NCBI RefSeq assembly: GCF_042477335.2
Contig: NC_091255.1
Location: 44,246,501 to 44,310,500 of the forward strand
Reading direction: 5' to 3'
DNA from: Ovis canadensis
Lineage: Eukaryota; Chordata; Mammalia; Artiodactyla; Bovidae
Length of the DNA: 64,000 bases
The notes beneath the pieces were generated by a model. It saw only the letters and a list, made by a program, of their open reading frames with translations, had not been told where the DNA came from and did not search any database. Both the position numbers and the translations under genes were made by a program. Shown here one piece after another: positions 21,513 through 33,289 of the stretch (within the stretch, counting starts at the first letter, position 1; each line of letters opens with the position of its first letter).

Positions 21513-21892
21513 AAACTGGCAAATGCTACAAATCAGGGCTCCCAGACCCCATCCTGTTTACCAGCATATTGCTGAGCAGTGTGAAGAACATGCTTTAGCA
21601 ACCCACAGGGGTCAAATAGTGCTGTAGTTTGACAGGCTTTGTGGAGTCAAGAGAACTGGATTTGTAGGTTATATTCTTGCTGGCAAAAGATACTGGAATC
21701 TTAGACAAGACCATGGAAAGAAAAGAACGGAAGACTTGCAGCTCTTCTACCCTGCTGTCCTGAAGCGGGCATTCCACACCCTTTAGGCCTCTGTGATAGA
21801 GGTTAGGATAACGGCCTTCACGAGTCATACCCCACATGTCTATACCCCTGTGGAGTGTGATGTTGCTGCTCCCCCACCTGGAGTTCAAGTCT

Positions 21893-22094
21893 GTATTTTT
21901 AAACTCACTTTTATTGGAGTGTAGTCGAATTACAATGTTGTGTTAATTACTGCTGTACAGCAAAGTGACTCAGTTATACGTGTATTCATTCTGCTTTGTG
22001 TTCTTTCCCATTATGGTTTATCACAGAATATTGGATATGGCTCCCTGTGCCGCACAGTAGGGCCTTGTTCTTTATCAGCATCAAATCTGCTTTT
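21893..22094 (-). mobile_element. L1 3' end fragment, antisense
   Basis: It shows 'attacaatgttgtgttaatt', 'ctgctgtacagcaaagtgac' and 'atggtttatcacagaatatt', the inverted 3' end of a cetartiodactyl L1. Confidence 0.75.
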
Positions 22095-22497
22095 ACATCT
22101 CCTTGAATATGAACTGGCTTCATGACTTTTTTGGACCAACAGAAGATGGCAGAAGTGATGCACAAATCCTGGATCTTCAGCCTAAGGGGTCTTCTAGTTT
22201 CTACTGTCACCTTCTCATAACCTGGCAACCACCATACCTTGAGGAAGTTCAGTTAGTCTCCTGAAGGATGAAAGGCCATTTGGAGGACTGACAACCAGCA
22301 TCAACTGCCAGAGAGGTGAATAAGGCCATGTTGAAGCCCCCAGCCCAAGTCAGATGTCTGAAGCCACACGAATGATCACAGGTGAGAGTGATAGAACCAC
22401 CCGAATAGCCAATTCACAGAATGTGAGATACAATAAACCAGCGTGTTAAGCCACCAAGCTTTGCTGCGGGTTGCTAGCTACCTGAAACAATCTCAAA
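22095..22497 (+). mobile_element. MLT1-type LTR (ERVL-MaLR)
   Basis: The 3' half is recognisable as an MLT1 solo LTR by 'ggccatgttgaagcccccag' and 'cgtgttaagccaccaagctt'. It has no internal coding sequence. Confidence 0.7.
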
Positions 22498-22558
22498 GTC
22501 TGGAGAATGCAGAGAACCTGGAAAGTTGGATGCCTCTCTCTGCTGTGGACACATCCCC

Positions 22559-22559
<1 letters not shown>

Positions 22560-22625
<66 letters not shown>
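22560..22625 (+). repeat. (TGC)n microsatellite, about 21 pure units
   Basis: An uninterrupted TGC tract directly abuts the inverted end of a Bov-tA2 SINE, whose sense tail is (AGC)n. The repeat is therefore an expanded SINE tail. The poly-Leu and poly-Ala frames crossing it are artefacts. Confidence 0.95.
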
Positions 22626-22627
<2 letters not shown>

Positions 22628-22888
22628 AAGTCGCTTCAGTCGTGTCTGACTCTGTGCGACCCCAGAGACAGCAGCCCACCAGGCTCCCCCATCCCTGGGC
22701 TTCTCCAGGCAAGAACACTGGAGTGGGTTGCCATTTCCTTCTCCAATGCATGAAAGTGAAAAGTGAAAGTGAAGTCACTCAGTCGTGTCCGACTCTTCGC
22801 GACCCCATGGACTGCAGCCTACCAGGCTCCTCCATCCATGGGATTTTCCAGGCAAGAGTACTGGAGTGGGGTGCCATTGCCTTCTCCA
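22626..22888 (-). mobile_element. Bov-A2 SINE dimer, antisense
   Basis: Two inverted Bov-A units are joined by the linker 'gaaagtgaaaagtgaaagtg' near 22751-22770. The (TGC)n tract is its tail. Confidence 0.9.
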
Positions 22889-22914
22889 ACATCCCCTCTA
22901 GCACTGATAAATCC

Positions 22915-23145
22915 GAGAGGTTTCCCAGGTGGCTAAGTGGGTAAAGAATCCACCTGCAATCCAAGAGACTTAGGAGACTTGGGTTCGCTCCCTGGGATGG
23001 GAAGATCCCTTGGAGGAGGGCATGGCAACCCACTCCAGTAACCTTGCCTGGAGAATCCCATGGACAGAGGAGCCTGGTGGGTTATAGTCCATAATGTTGC
23101 AAAGAGTTGGACACAACTGAAGTGACTGAGCATGCACGCACAGTC
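22915..23145 (+). mobile_element. Bov-tA SINE, sense, facing the preceding dimer
   Basis: Head 'gaggtttcccaggtggctaa' and a full Bov-A body. With the antisense dimer it forms an inverted pair separated by less than 30 bp. Confidence 0.9.
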
Positions 23146-23362
23146 AAGACTAATTTAAGGCGTCATTCCTCCCAGATCTCTTCCATCTTCAAAGGCATAA
23201 AGTTCTAAAAGTGAAACCTTAGGACATTATCAAGTCTTATTTATGGCCAGGACCCTCCTGCCTGCTCTTCTTCTTTTTTTAACTGAAGTATAGTCGATTT
23301 ACAGTGTTGTGTTGATTTCTGCTGTACAGCAAACTAATTTATATACATCTATATATAGATAT

Positions 23363-23483
23363 TGGAGTCAGAAAAGGCAACCCACTCCAGGGTTCTTGCC
23401 TGGAAAATTCCATGGACAGAGAAATCTGGCAGGTTACAGTCCATGGGGTTGCAAAGAGTCAGCCAAGACTGAGCATGAGCACA
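23363..23483 (+). mobile_element. Bov-A SINE fragment with 12-bp target duplication
   Basis: ATATATAGATAT at 23351-23362 and 23484-23495 flanks a sense Bov-A body lacking its head. The flank is A/T-simple, so the duplication is slightly less certain than elsewhere. Confidence 0.8.
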
Positions 23484-23507
23484 ATATATAGATATGGATA
23501 TATATCC

Positions 23508-23573
23508 TGGAGGAGGAAATGGCAGCCCACTCCAGTATTCTTGCCTGGAGAATCCCCATGGACAGAGGGGCCC
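23508..23573 (+). mobile_element. Bov-A SINE fragment, sense
   Basis: A second short piece of Bov-A body (cactccagtattcttgcctg) lies only 25 bp after the first, within A/T-rich repeats. Confidence 0.8.
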
Positions 23574-24159
23574 TATACATATGTATGTATGCATATATAA
23601 TATATGTATATGTATACTCTCTTTTATATATTCCTTTCCAATATGGTTTATCACAGGATATTTAGTGTATTTCCTTAGGCTATCCAGTAGGACCTTGTTG
23701 TTTATCCATTCTAAACATTATAGTTTGCATCTGCTAACCCCAAACTCCCAATCTATCCCTCCCCCACCCCCACTCACCTTGTCCTGCCTGATCTTCAGAA
23801 GCGGCTACTTCCTTAAGCAGCATCCACCCTACCTGTTAAAGGCCTGCCTTTCTCAGGTGAGAAGGGGATGGGGCACACCCTGACTCACAAGAGACTGACC
23901 TGGTCAATGATGCAGAGGAAATTTTGAGGAGACGCTAGGACATATCTAATCTTCTTTGTAGTGAAACAAAGCAAAATGATCTCAAGCCACAAATGAGGCA
24001 CTGAAGGGGAAGTAAGTAAAAATTGCAAAGATGATAAAATGTTGGGTCATACCTCTAGGTCATGCGTTATATATGGCAGTTACGTAAAGATAGTAAAAAG
24101 TCATGTGGATTCCATAGTGTTTGACCTCTTTTGAGATCTTTACATTGCTCTGAAGGTTT

Positions 24160-24290
24160 CTGTTTCCCTCACTAGACTGGAAGCCTCTTGAGAGCAAGGA
24201 TCATGAGTTATTCATCTGCATGACTGAGAGCCTAGAAGGGCTTTGCACAGAACAGGCATTCAATTAATGCTGTTGAAGAAAAATTCAAAC
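24160..24290 (+). repeat. L2 3' end fragment, sense
   Basis: The stretch 'ctagactggaagcctcttga' followed by 'acaggcattcaattaatgct' is the L2 3' end. Confidence 0.75.
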
Positions 24291-24439
24291 CCTTTATCGA
24301 AGGGTTTGAAATGTCTGCAGAGGTGCCAGGAGAGCATGGATCTGAACCTCTAAAAATGACTGCAGACTTGACCCTCCAGACACTTGTCTCCCCAACCCCA
24401 CCTCAGGCAGGAGCTCATGCCCTCACCTGGGATACTGGT

Positions 24440-24476
24440 AACTTCAAGGTGAGGCTAACTTCAAGGTGAGGGTAAC
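24440..24476 (+). repeat. Short tandem duplication (17-bp unit)
   Basis: The unit AACTTCAAGGTGAGG(C/G)T is present twice in tandem and is followed by an inverse partial match ACACCTTGAG. Confidence 0.8.
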
Positions 24477-24989
24477 ACCTTGAGCTCCCTTACTCACCAA
24501 CCCTATTCAGAGAAGCACATGGTGAAACTTGTTTGTGCCCCAGAGCCCGGGAGCTGTGGCTTTCAACCCCTCAGCCGTTTGGAAGCAAAGTCTAGAGTGC
24601 AGGAGACACACTGCATGGTGGCACATCCTCAGGACCTTCCCCACACACTTGGCAGTGCCTGCATCAATTTGCTATCCTCACCGATGGGCACCTGCCCTCT
24701 CAACTCCTCCCTCTAGCCTCCACTCTTGGGCCTCAGGGCCCTGGGTGCTTCAGAGGCTCCTAGGCACCTCTCTGTGTGAATATGGTTGCCCTGTGAAATG
24801 ACTTTCCCTTTTCCTACTACTCTAGTTCTGCTTTGTACATCTGGAGATAGGGCCAAAAACAGTGGTCCATTGAGCCAAATTGCTTGACAACCGCTTGTCA
24901 CTTTATTCTCATCAAAAGGCTTACTATCTGGCATTGGGAAGTGCACCGTCTCCAGAAGGAAGAGCAGGAAAGGACAGATGGGAAAAGAA

Positions 24990-25265
24990 AGGGAGTAGGG
25001 GAAACACTGCCTACCAACCTTCCCAGTTCCCCATTACCTGCAGAATAAAGGCCAAGTCCTTTTTTGTCATGCAAAGCCCTCCCCAGGCTGAGCTCACCCA
25101 TATTTTCAGCCTTATCTCTGCCTCTCCCCTCTCTGACTTGACAACCACAGTGGAATCTACATCAGGCTTCTGCAGCTTATAAGTTGAAATATCCTTTTCC
25201 CTTCCCTGCCCATAAAATGATATCTACCCTTCAAGGCCTCCTTCTTCTCTGTGATACCTTCCCCT
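24990..25265 (+). repeat. L2 LINE fragment, sense
   Basis: Diverged L2 text is seen in 'cttcaaggcctccttcttct' near 25230 and the preceding part. Confidence 0.5.
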
Positions 25266-25329
25266 CCTCCCAAGCAAAGACAGTCTAGCCAGGCGCCAAC
25301 AGCCCCACACTCTGTCTGGTAAGGGAGCG

Positions 25330-26060
25330 AAATCACTCATTCGCTCATTCATTCACTCAAGCGCTCACTGAGAGTCAGGTTTTGTGCTTGTTTCCAGGGA
25401 TACCAGAGGGAGCAAAATAGACACAGTTCCTACCCTTACAGACCTTACAGACAGCAGTTGAGTAATTAGCTACACAGGAGTTATGAGGGTAAAGAGGAGG
25501 GCTTTGCTCTAATAGTGAGGGCTGGGACAGCTTCCCTGGAAGAAGAGAAATAACAGCTGGAAGCTAAGTAGAGGTTAATGAGCTAGGGAAAGCAGCAGAG
25601 GGGGCTGTGGGGGTGTGGTGAGAGACCCCAGGCGGAAGGACTAGTACTGAGCAAAGTGGGAGGGAACCTGGCATATTTGAGGAAGTAAAAGAGGGCGTAG
25701 GAAGGTTGTGCAAGCTCTGGGCTATGGCTGGGTGTGGCTGGGTCCTCCAAGGGCCTTGCAGACTGCAGTGAGAGTTTTGGTTCTCTTCCTGAGAGAAATG
25801 GGAAACACTGCTGGATTTACTCTGCTGTGGGTAGGAGGTGGGAACATGGCCACTTTGCTTTTTACGAAGATCTCTCAGCTGTGCAGTGGAGAATGGGTTA
25901 ACACTGGGGACAGGAGTGAAGGCGGGAGGGTCAGCAAAATCCTGAAGTAATTCAGGGAAGGGGTGCTCAGTGGCCTGAAAAGTGATAGTTGAGCTAGATT
26001 GGCTCAGCAGCAGGTTGGAAATAAAGGCAAGGTGAGCAAAGAGGGTGTCCAAGATGGTGC
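25330..26060 (-). repeat. L2 LINE fragment, antisense
   Basis: It opens with the inverted L2 tail (cgctcattcattcactcaag) and extends for about 700 bp of inverted L2 body. The 162-residue minus-strand frame at 25564-26052 lies inside it and is repeat-derived. Confidence 0.6.
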
Positions 26061-26424
26061 CTCAGTTTCTAGCTTGGGAAATATCTGTAGCTCCCACTAG
26101 CCTGGGGCTTGCTCAGTACTATGGCCCCTGTACCCAGCATGGCATCTGACAAATAACTTGTGGGAGGGAAATACAGATGCGAGGAACAAAAAGGCAAGCT
26201 CTCTTCGGGAGGATGTTAAATTTTAGCCAGACCATTTATAAAATTCTTGCAACAAATAGATATTTAAAAGTGCACAAAACCAAATCTCTTCCAAAGTGAT
26301 AAATTAATACTTTTGGAATGAAGGCAGATAGATGAGGTGTGGACATTCGGTTCCCATTTTTAAGATAAGAGTTTGAACTGAAGGAAGCTTCTGGAAACCA
26401 GCACAATATAAACAAAGAAGTAAG

Positions 26425-26640
26425 CCACAAATGTAAAAATAATTCAAATATAAATCATATATAATCTATAATAAATATTAAAATATGTTTAATGTATATT
26501 TTAATTGCAAAAGTAACTGCTCACTGTGAAAAATGCAAGCAATATGTAAAGAATGAAATTAAAGTGAAGTGTTCCTTCACCCAATTCCAATTTTAACCAC
26601 TTTTTCCTCTGCACCAAAATGTTTTCCAGTTTTAATAGAG
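26425..26640 (-). mobile_element. Old L1 3' end fragment, antisense
   Basis: The stretch 'ttttaattgcaaaagtaact' and the following text match the inverted 3' end of L1ME-type elements. Confidence 0.6.
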
Positions 26641-26699
26641 ATGAAATTGTTCAATATTCTTCCATGCTTGGTTATCTTCTCAGTCATAGTCATAATGAT

Positions 26700-27125
26700 T
26701 TAGGGTCAAGGTCAATCCACAGGCTCTGGGGCCAAATCACAAGGGTTCAAATCCAGCTCTGCCACTTACCAGCAGTTTGATGTTGGTGGTTTAGTTGCTA
26801 AGTCGTGTCCAACCCTCACAACCCCATGGGCTGTAGCCTGCCAGGCTCCTCTGTCCATGGGATTCTCCAGGCGAGAATACTGGAATGAGTTGCCATTTCC
26901 CTCTCCAGAGGATCTTCCTGACCCAGGGATTGAACCCGGGTCTCCTGCATTGTAGGCAGATTCTTTACCCACTGAGCTACGAGTTTGATCTTAGATGATT
27001 TATCCCACTGCGGCCTCAGCCTCCTTATCTGTGAAACAGCACAAACTATGGTATCTTCCTCAGAGGATTCTGTGAGGATTAAATGGATGTAAAGCACAGA
27101 AACCAATACTTAGTACATACTATCT
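26700..27125 (+). repeat. MIR SINE split by a Bov-tA insertion
   Basis: MIR covers 26700-26781 (ccacaggctctggggccaaa) and resumes at 26990-27125 (ctcagcctccttatctgtga, 'gtgaggattaaatggatgta'). The break is exactly at the SINE. Confidence 0.82.
26782..26981 (-). mobile_element. Bov-tA SINE, antisense, with 8-bp target duplication
   Basis: AGTTTGAT at 26774-26781 and 26982-26989 flanks a complete inverted Bov-tA. Confidence 0.92.
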
Positions 27126-28423
27126 TTCCTCCATCTGTACGATTCCATCTCATCAACAACTTCAAAGTACAAGATTTATCAACATTATTCAACTGTCCTT
27201 TACTGATGTTCATTTAAGCTGCTTCCACTTTCTTTGCAATTCTAAATGGTATCTTTAAAGATATATCTATCTGCACACACGTGGGCATTTTTGTTCTCAC
27301 TATAAAATGGCATCAATTTTCACCCCCACTCTCATACTGAATTTGAATTTCCATTAGAGTGCCCTTTCCTCACTTCTTTGGCCAACAATTAGCAATTTTT
27401 AATAAGTTCTATTAAACCAATGGACAAGATAAAATATCTCACTGTCTTCATTTTTGTTTTCCATTTATTAGTGAGAGTGAATGCCATTTTATGTGTTTAT
27501 TAATAAGCTGTATTTTTTTCCTTCAGTGAATTGGTTCTATTTTACTGTGGTCAATTTCCACTGAGTTTATATATCTTTCTATTGTTGATTTGTAGAAGTT
27601 CTTTACATATTATAAATATTAATCATTCGTTCTCTGGTTAAGGTGCAAACAATTTCTCTCAGTTGGCCATCTGTCTTTTAGCATTGTTTATGAAACTTAG
27701 TTATACCAAAGATTTAAGTGCTTATTGGTTAATCTTTTTGTTAAGAGATAAATCTGTCTATCCATAGTCTCTCTATGAATCTTTCCTTTGTGGTTTTTAG
27801 GATCTGCACCTTCCTTAGGCCTACCCAAATTGAGATTTCCAAAAAGTTTGCATGTTTATTTCTCATTGAGTTTTAGGCTTTAAAAATATTTTAATCTTTA
27901 AACTAACTGGAATTTTTGTGTATGATGTATTATAACTTCTTCCCCCTAAATTTGATAGCCAGTTGTCCTAACACCATTTTCCCTCACAAATTACTATATT
28001 TATAAATTATCATATTTATTATTATACTAAATCATTATTATCAACCAAGTTCCTATTTAGATAGGATATATTTCAGGACTCTGTTTTGTTCTCATCCATT
28101 TGGTTTTTCCTACATCAATACCACAGTTTTTATTAATAGATTTTTTATATCTTTGTTGTATGTCTTGATATATAACAGGAGGTGCTCCTCTCAACATTCT
28201 TCTGTTTCAAAGTGTTCTTGGCAATTCTTGTGTGTTTCTCTTCCACATGAATGTTGGAATCGGTATATCCATAAAAAGTCCTGGCAGTGTGTCAATAGGG
28301 ATTAATTTGAAGAAGAATTAATGTCTTTTAAATACTGAACTTTTCATCCAGGAATATACTGTTTCTCCATATTCAATACTTGCATGTCCTTCAATAAAGT
28401 TTCATAGCTTTCTTCATTATAGG

Positions 28424-28680
28424 CTGCGTACGTGCTCAAGCACTGTCATATGCCGCTCTTTGGGACCCTGCGGACTCTAGCTGACCAAAGTCCTGTTGTA
28501 TATTATAATATTTGATCATTTATTCCTAACTGCCTTATAGATTTTTTATTAATGTAAATTACATCCTTTTTCTATTATATTTCCTAATTTATTATTGTTT
28601 TTGTACAGAATAACTATCAAATTTTTCGTGTATTTATGGGGTTGCAAAGAGTCCAACGTGACTGAGCGACTGAACGACAA
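28424..28680. mobile_element. Two Bov-A end fragments in the antisense L1
   Basis: An antisense piece (28424-28495, 'tgccgctctttgggaccctg') and a sense 3' end (28636-28680, 'gttgcaaagagtccaacgtg') are separated by L1-like A/T-rich DNA. They look like remains of two separate insertions. Confidence 0.6.
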
Positions 28681-28869
28681 TATTTCCTAATTACCATATT
28701 TATCTTTCATAAGCCACAATCATATTTTAAGGTGTTGGTATTAGATGTTTTGGGTAAATATTCATATCACTGGTATTCATCCCTTCACATGTTGATGTAC
28801 ATCTCTTATTTCCTTCTCTTTATTTTTTTCTGAATTATCTTTTTTCTTTCTTTATATCTGGCTATGCTG

Positions 28870-29122
28870 GGTTGTCGACGCTTTGTTTGGGCTTTCTCTA
28901 GTGGCGGTGAGCAAGGGCTACTGTTCATGGAGGCATGCGGGTTTTTCATTGTGGTGGCTCCCCTCCTGGTGGACCACAGGCTCTAGGCACGGGGTTTCAA
29001 TAGTTGGGGCACATGGGCTTAGTTGCTCCTGAGGCATGTGGAATCTTCTGGGACCAAAGATTGAACCTATGTCCCCTGCACTGGCAGGCGAATTCTTATC
29101 CACTACGCCACCAGGGAAGTCC
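28870..29122 (-). mobile_element. CHR-type SINE, antisense
   Basis: Inverted CHR sequence, ending in 'tacgccaccagggaagtcct'. Confidence 0.85.
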
Positions 29123-30223
29123 TCCTTTTCTTTCTTATGATAGTGACTGGGTAGAACAGGCTTGTTTAACGATAATAATAGTATCAACTCGATTTATCTC
29201 AATCCTAACTTTAAAGAAAATGTTTTTAATACTTCAGTGTTAAGTAATACTTAACTAATACTACTGTAGGTTTCTGATGGAGACTTTATCAAGTTAAGGA
29301 TGTTTCCTTTTCTACTTCACTTAAAAGAAGTAGTTGTTGCTGTCTCCAGTCGTGAAAAGGTATTGGATTTTATCAAAGGCTTTTTTTTTTTTTAGTATCC
29401 ATTGAAATGATCGTTTCCCTCTTTGGTGTATCAGTGTGATGAAATGCATCAACAAATATCCTTGCATTACTGATATTTGAATCATCTTTGCATCACTTTT
29501 AGTACACTCATTCAATTTGCTATTTCATTTAAAATTTTTAAAACGTATGTTTCTTAGCAAATTTAGCCTTTGGTTTTCTTTTTCTTTGTTATTGTCCTAT
29601 GCTTGTTTACCGTAGTATCAGCATTATGTCAGCATTATGGCATGAGTTTGTTAGATCTTACCACAAAACCACCCTGGTCTCTTTTCTGCAGGTAGACCTT
29701 AAGCTACTCTTTCTCCAACTTTTTTTCATGGATGGTGGTCTATTTAGGTTTGATACTATTTTTAAGTCAATTAAGATAATTCATATACTCCCTGAAAATT
29801 CTGTTTAATCCAGATTTAATCCAGTTGTACATAATATTATCTTAATTTTTTAATAACCTCTGGTTCTATTTTTTCTAATATTGTCAGTTTGAGTCCTCTT
29901 CCCTTGAATAGACAGTAAAATCAGCATTTGATTTTGGACATCTTGATGTTTATTTTTTATTTTATCCACTTCTGTTGTATCTATAAAGAATGAGTAGCAA
30001 TTCTCGTATTCTACTTAGGTCTGTTTTGCGTCTCTTTTTCTAGCGTCCTTAGTTTTATGCTCCAATAGCTTCAGTTTCAGTTTTTCTTATTTTCTAATAA
30101 ATGTGTTTAAGTTAATAAATTTCCCTCCACTTGTCATATTTTTGCTTATATAGGATTTGGTATGTAGCATCCACATTGTCATTACTCTAAAATAATCTGT
30201 TGTTTCAGTTTTACTTTCCCTTT

Positions 30224-30352
30224 TGTTGTTCAGTCACCAAGTCGTATCTGACTCTTCAGGACCTCATGGAAAGCAGCATGCCAGGCTTCCCTGTTCCTCA
30301 CCGTATCCCGGAGTTTGCCCAAGTTCATGTCCATTGAATCAGTGATGCCCTT
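30224..30352 (-). mobile_element. BovB 3' end fragment, antisense
   Basis: It shows 'ttgttgttcagtcaccaagt' through 'ccattgaatcagtgatgccc', the diverged inverted BovB 3' end. Confidence 0.85.
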
Positions 30353-30984
30353 GATTACTTTCCTATTTAAATACAAACTATGAAATTTCAGGTTTGACTT
30401 CCTCTTTAATGTAAAAGCTATTTCAAAAAGTGTTTTTAAATTACTTTTAAAGTGAATAGAATTTTTTGCTATATCTGTTGTTAATTTCTAGGGGTAATGT
30501 TCTACAGACATTTAGGTCATAAAATTTCTACTTTGGCATGTTTATGAAAATTTCTTTGCAATACATAACCCAGGCAATTTAAAATTATTCCATGGACATT
30601 TGAAAAGAATGTCTATTCTTGGAAAATCCTATAAGAACACAGATATTTAATCAATATATAAAGTAAATAAATATTATACTTTTTCTATAATTCAGTTATT
30701 CCCTTCTGGTTCTTCTCTCCATTCATAACTTCTGGAATTCCTATTTAGGTCAACATCAAAATTAATAGAGCTATTTTACATGTCATTTAGTATTTTTTCA
30801 TATTAACCACCATGAGAACAGAAGCACAGATTTAACTTTAGAATCCAGATGCTACTGAGCATGTGAAATCATCTGTGATTTATTGTGTAAGTACTGACCA
30901 CATGATAAAATTTAATAGGTTAAAAGAATAGCATATATTGGGATGCAAATTACCAAATAGCAGAATACTGAATTTTGCGAACTT

Positions 30985-31235
30985 GTAAATTCAACTTAGC
31001 CAAATATTTATTAAGCACCCTGTGAATGGCAAAGGCACAGATAGTAGAAGCTATTTCCCTGCTCTCATGGCAACACAGATCTCTTACAGAGATAGGACAC
31101 ACACCAACGCAAGATAGCTAAGTAACAAAAAAAGGCAGCACACACTTTCATGCCAAAATAAATGGCCTAGACAATACGCACTACTGCAGTCCAGGGAGTG
31201 GGCAGATGGGGGCTGTGGACACAAGATTGCTTATG
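30985..31235 (-). repeat. L2 LINE fragment, antisense
   Basis: The sequence 'agccaaatatttattaagca' and the next 200 bp follow the inverted L2 pattern. Confidence 0.55.
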
Positions 31236-32195
31236 TAGAAACCTAACTCCAGCTGGTTTTAGCCAAAAAGGAACTTATTATTAGTTCATGAGTATTTGAT
31301 ACCTCTTAGGCACAACCTCAGGTCTGCTTAGCCTCACCTACTCTCCTTCCAGCTGTCACTGCTGTGACTAGATCTGCACAGGCTCTGATTAACAGCACAC
31401 AGATACAATCTGACGTCTCACCTCACACTATGTCCCTTGCCTCCTGCCTAGGGACCTCCCAGTTTCCACTGAAGTGCATGGCTTCCAACGTCTAAGACCA
31501 GAAATATGGGAGAGCTAATGTGCCATGATACGAATCTTGATCAGTGGGAGATAGCAAGCAGCGTATAAATTCTTCACCTTTTCCTTCCTCAAATAGATTG
31601 TCCTGGAATGCAATTTCTGTAGCTTCTTGGAGGCCTGGCTGGCTCAACAATGCAAAATGTTATTTGTTCTCCCTCCTCCCCTGTCTGATTTCCCTTGTTC
31701 CTCCTTCCTGCTCCTTGAGCTTTCATTCCCAATTAAAGTGGTAACACAAAGCTTTTTAGCTCTGCTCTTTGGGAGAACCCTGCTTTGACACGCTGAAGCT
31801 GAAAGTCCAGATAGGGGTAATTCAGGGCCGTAAAGCTTGTTTCCAGGACTTGGTTTTTCTGCATGTTTTGCCTAGGTTACTGGCATCCTCTGACAGCTCT
31901 CTCCTAATGGCAGTAAGATGGCCTCAGGAACCTCAGATGTGAACCTTATAGGTTCATATTTCATGGGAAAGAGTTCTTATCCCTCATACCTCAGACAGAA
32001 ATCACAGAACTGAAGGTTATTGGTTTTGATTGGCCTAATAGGTCAGTGGCCATCCCTGAACCCATCACAGTGGCCAGGAGAAGGCCATATCCTATTTTTA
32101 AACTAAATAGTGAGTCTACAAGGATAGAGAGTGGGAGAGGGATGGATGCTCAAACAGAAATCAGGGCTATGGCAGGAGGAATCGAAATGAACGTT
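31236..32195. repeat. Old interspersed repeat, family not assigned
   Basis: The text (gttttagccaaaaaggaact near 31255, 'gattggcctaataggtcagt' near 32029) resembles a widespread mammalian repeat, but I cannot name its family and there may be an insertion in the middle. Confidence 0.35.
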
Positions 32196-32315
32196 GTTTA
32201 AAGTAACAACAAACATGCAGCACAGACAGGAAAGGTAGCGATAAAGGAAGTGAGCCTTCCTGAAGCTCCAGTAGAATTCTCCACAGAGTTTCTAGGTTTT
32301 TCCAAAACCAAAAGA

Positions 32316-32326
32316 TTTTATATATT

Positions 32327-32367
<41 letters not shown>

Positions 32368-32385
32368 ACATATATATACACCATG
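32316..32385 (+). repeat. (TA)n(CA)n(TA)n compound microsatellite
   Basis: A CA tract at about 32334-32362 is flanked by TA-rich repeats. Confidence 0.93.
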
Positions 32386-32499
32386 CCACAGAACTCTTTT
32401 GTTTCAAGGTGGATAGAAATACTGGTCTACAGGCAGGGCCTATTATTTCTTTCCTAAAAGACAAAGTATTTCATCTTCAGAATAACCAAACAATTGAAG

Positions 32500-32960
32500 A
32501 GCATCCTACTCTGTGGAGTGATCAAAACAACTGCTTACCTACTGACAAGACAGTCCTGTGTGACAGGCACTATACTGGGCTCTGGGATTCAGGGCTTAAT
32601 AAGACAGGTTCCAAACAGATTTCCCAGCTGAAAAAGTAATCAATATCTTCCCATCCATTAAAGCAAAATCTCAACTTTCTAACCCAAGGCCCTCAGTTAC
32701 CAGTCTTCTGCCTACCCAGCCTTCTCTCTAGATTCTCACCTTCTGAACTTAAACACCAGCCACTCTGAACCGCGTACCCTTTCTCTAATATTCCTTGTAG
32801 GCGACCGCAGAGCAAAGCCATCAATCAGTCTGTGTCAACTGACTATAAGGCACTATAGAGCTTATGTGCCAAGATACAAAAAAAGTGTAAGACATGGTAC
32901 CTGCCCTAAAAAAATAAAAACTTGGGATTAATCTAACATAGGAGACAGGACATAAATCAT
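32500..32960. repeat. L2-like fragments in alternating orientation
   Basis: Weak L2 signals appear inverted at about 32560-32640, sense at 32650-32810 and inverted again at 32820-32960. Confidence 0.35.
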
Positions 32961-33158
32961 GGGAAGTTACATAACCTAAGAATTACGTAACACCAAGGCA
33001 TGAGACTCGAGGGACATTTTGAAGGTGGGAATGACAGGTAGGGGTGACTGTATGAGAGAAGAGTGTGTTAATAATATTTGTTTATAGCTTAAAAGTAGTT
33101 TCACATATTTTCTTACTTGAGCGGAATCAAATTTTTAATCAGCTGTAAGAATCAAAGT

Positions 33159-33225
33159 AAGAGGAGGAGAGGTGAAAGGTCAGGAAAGGAGGGGAAAGGA
33201 GAGAGGAAAGGAAGAAGCAAGACAA
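33159..33225 (+). repeat. Purine-only low-complexity tract
   Basis: GGA/GAAA-rich, almost free of pyrimidines for about 65 bp. Confidence 0.85.
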
Positions 33226-33289
33226 TGTGAACATCTATGTACGGTGTTACTGTTCACAAAGAATTTTCACCACACCGATGAGGCATCAT

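Larger units (their letters stand above)
23275..23800 (-). mobile_element. L1 3' end, antisense, split by two SINE pieces
   Basis: The inverted cetartiodactyl L1 3' end appears at 23283-23360 and resumes at 23580-23770 (tttatcacaggatatttagt, then 'ccaaactcccaatctatccc'). Bov-A fragments and A/T-rich repeats lie between. Confidence 0.75.
27170..30770 (-). mobile_element. Ancient L1, antisense, about 3.6 kb, decayed and interrupted
   Basis: The inverted 3' UTR (gatttgtagaagttctttac near 27588) leads into inverted ORF2, with recognisable landmarks such as 'gccagttgtcctaacaccat', 'aggtattggattttatcaaa' and 'cagcattatggcatgagttt'. It is extremely A/T-rich and has no usable frame. SINE and BovB pieces sit in it at 28424-28495, 28636-28680, 28870-29122 and 30224-30352. 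Confidence 0.75.

Noticed and set aside
22443-22753. Frames with poly-Leu and poly-Ala from (TGC)n
   Set aside because: They are translations of an expanded SINE tail and adjoining SINE sequence.
25564-26052. 162-codon minus-strand frame
   Set aside because: Falls within an antisense L2 repeat and shows no protein family features.
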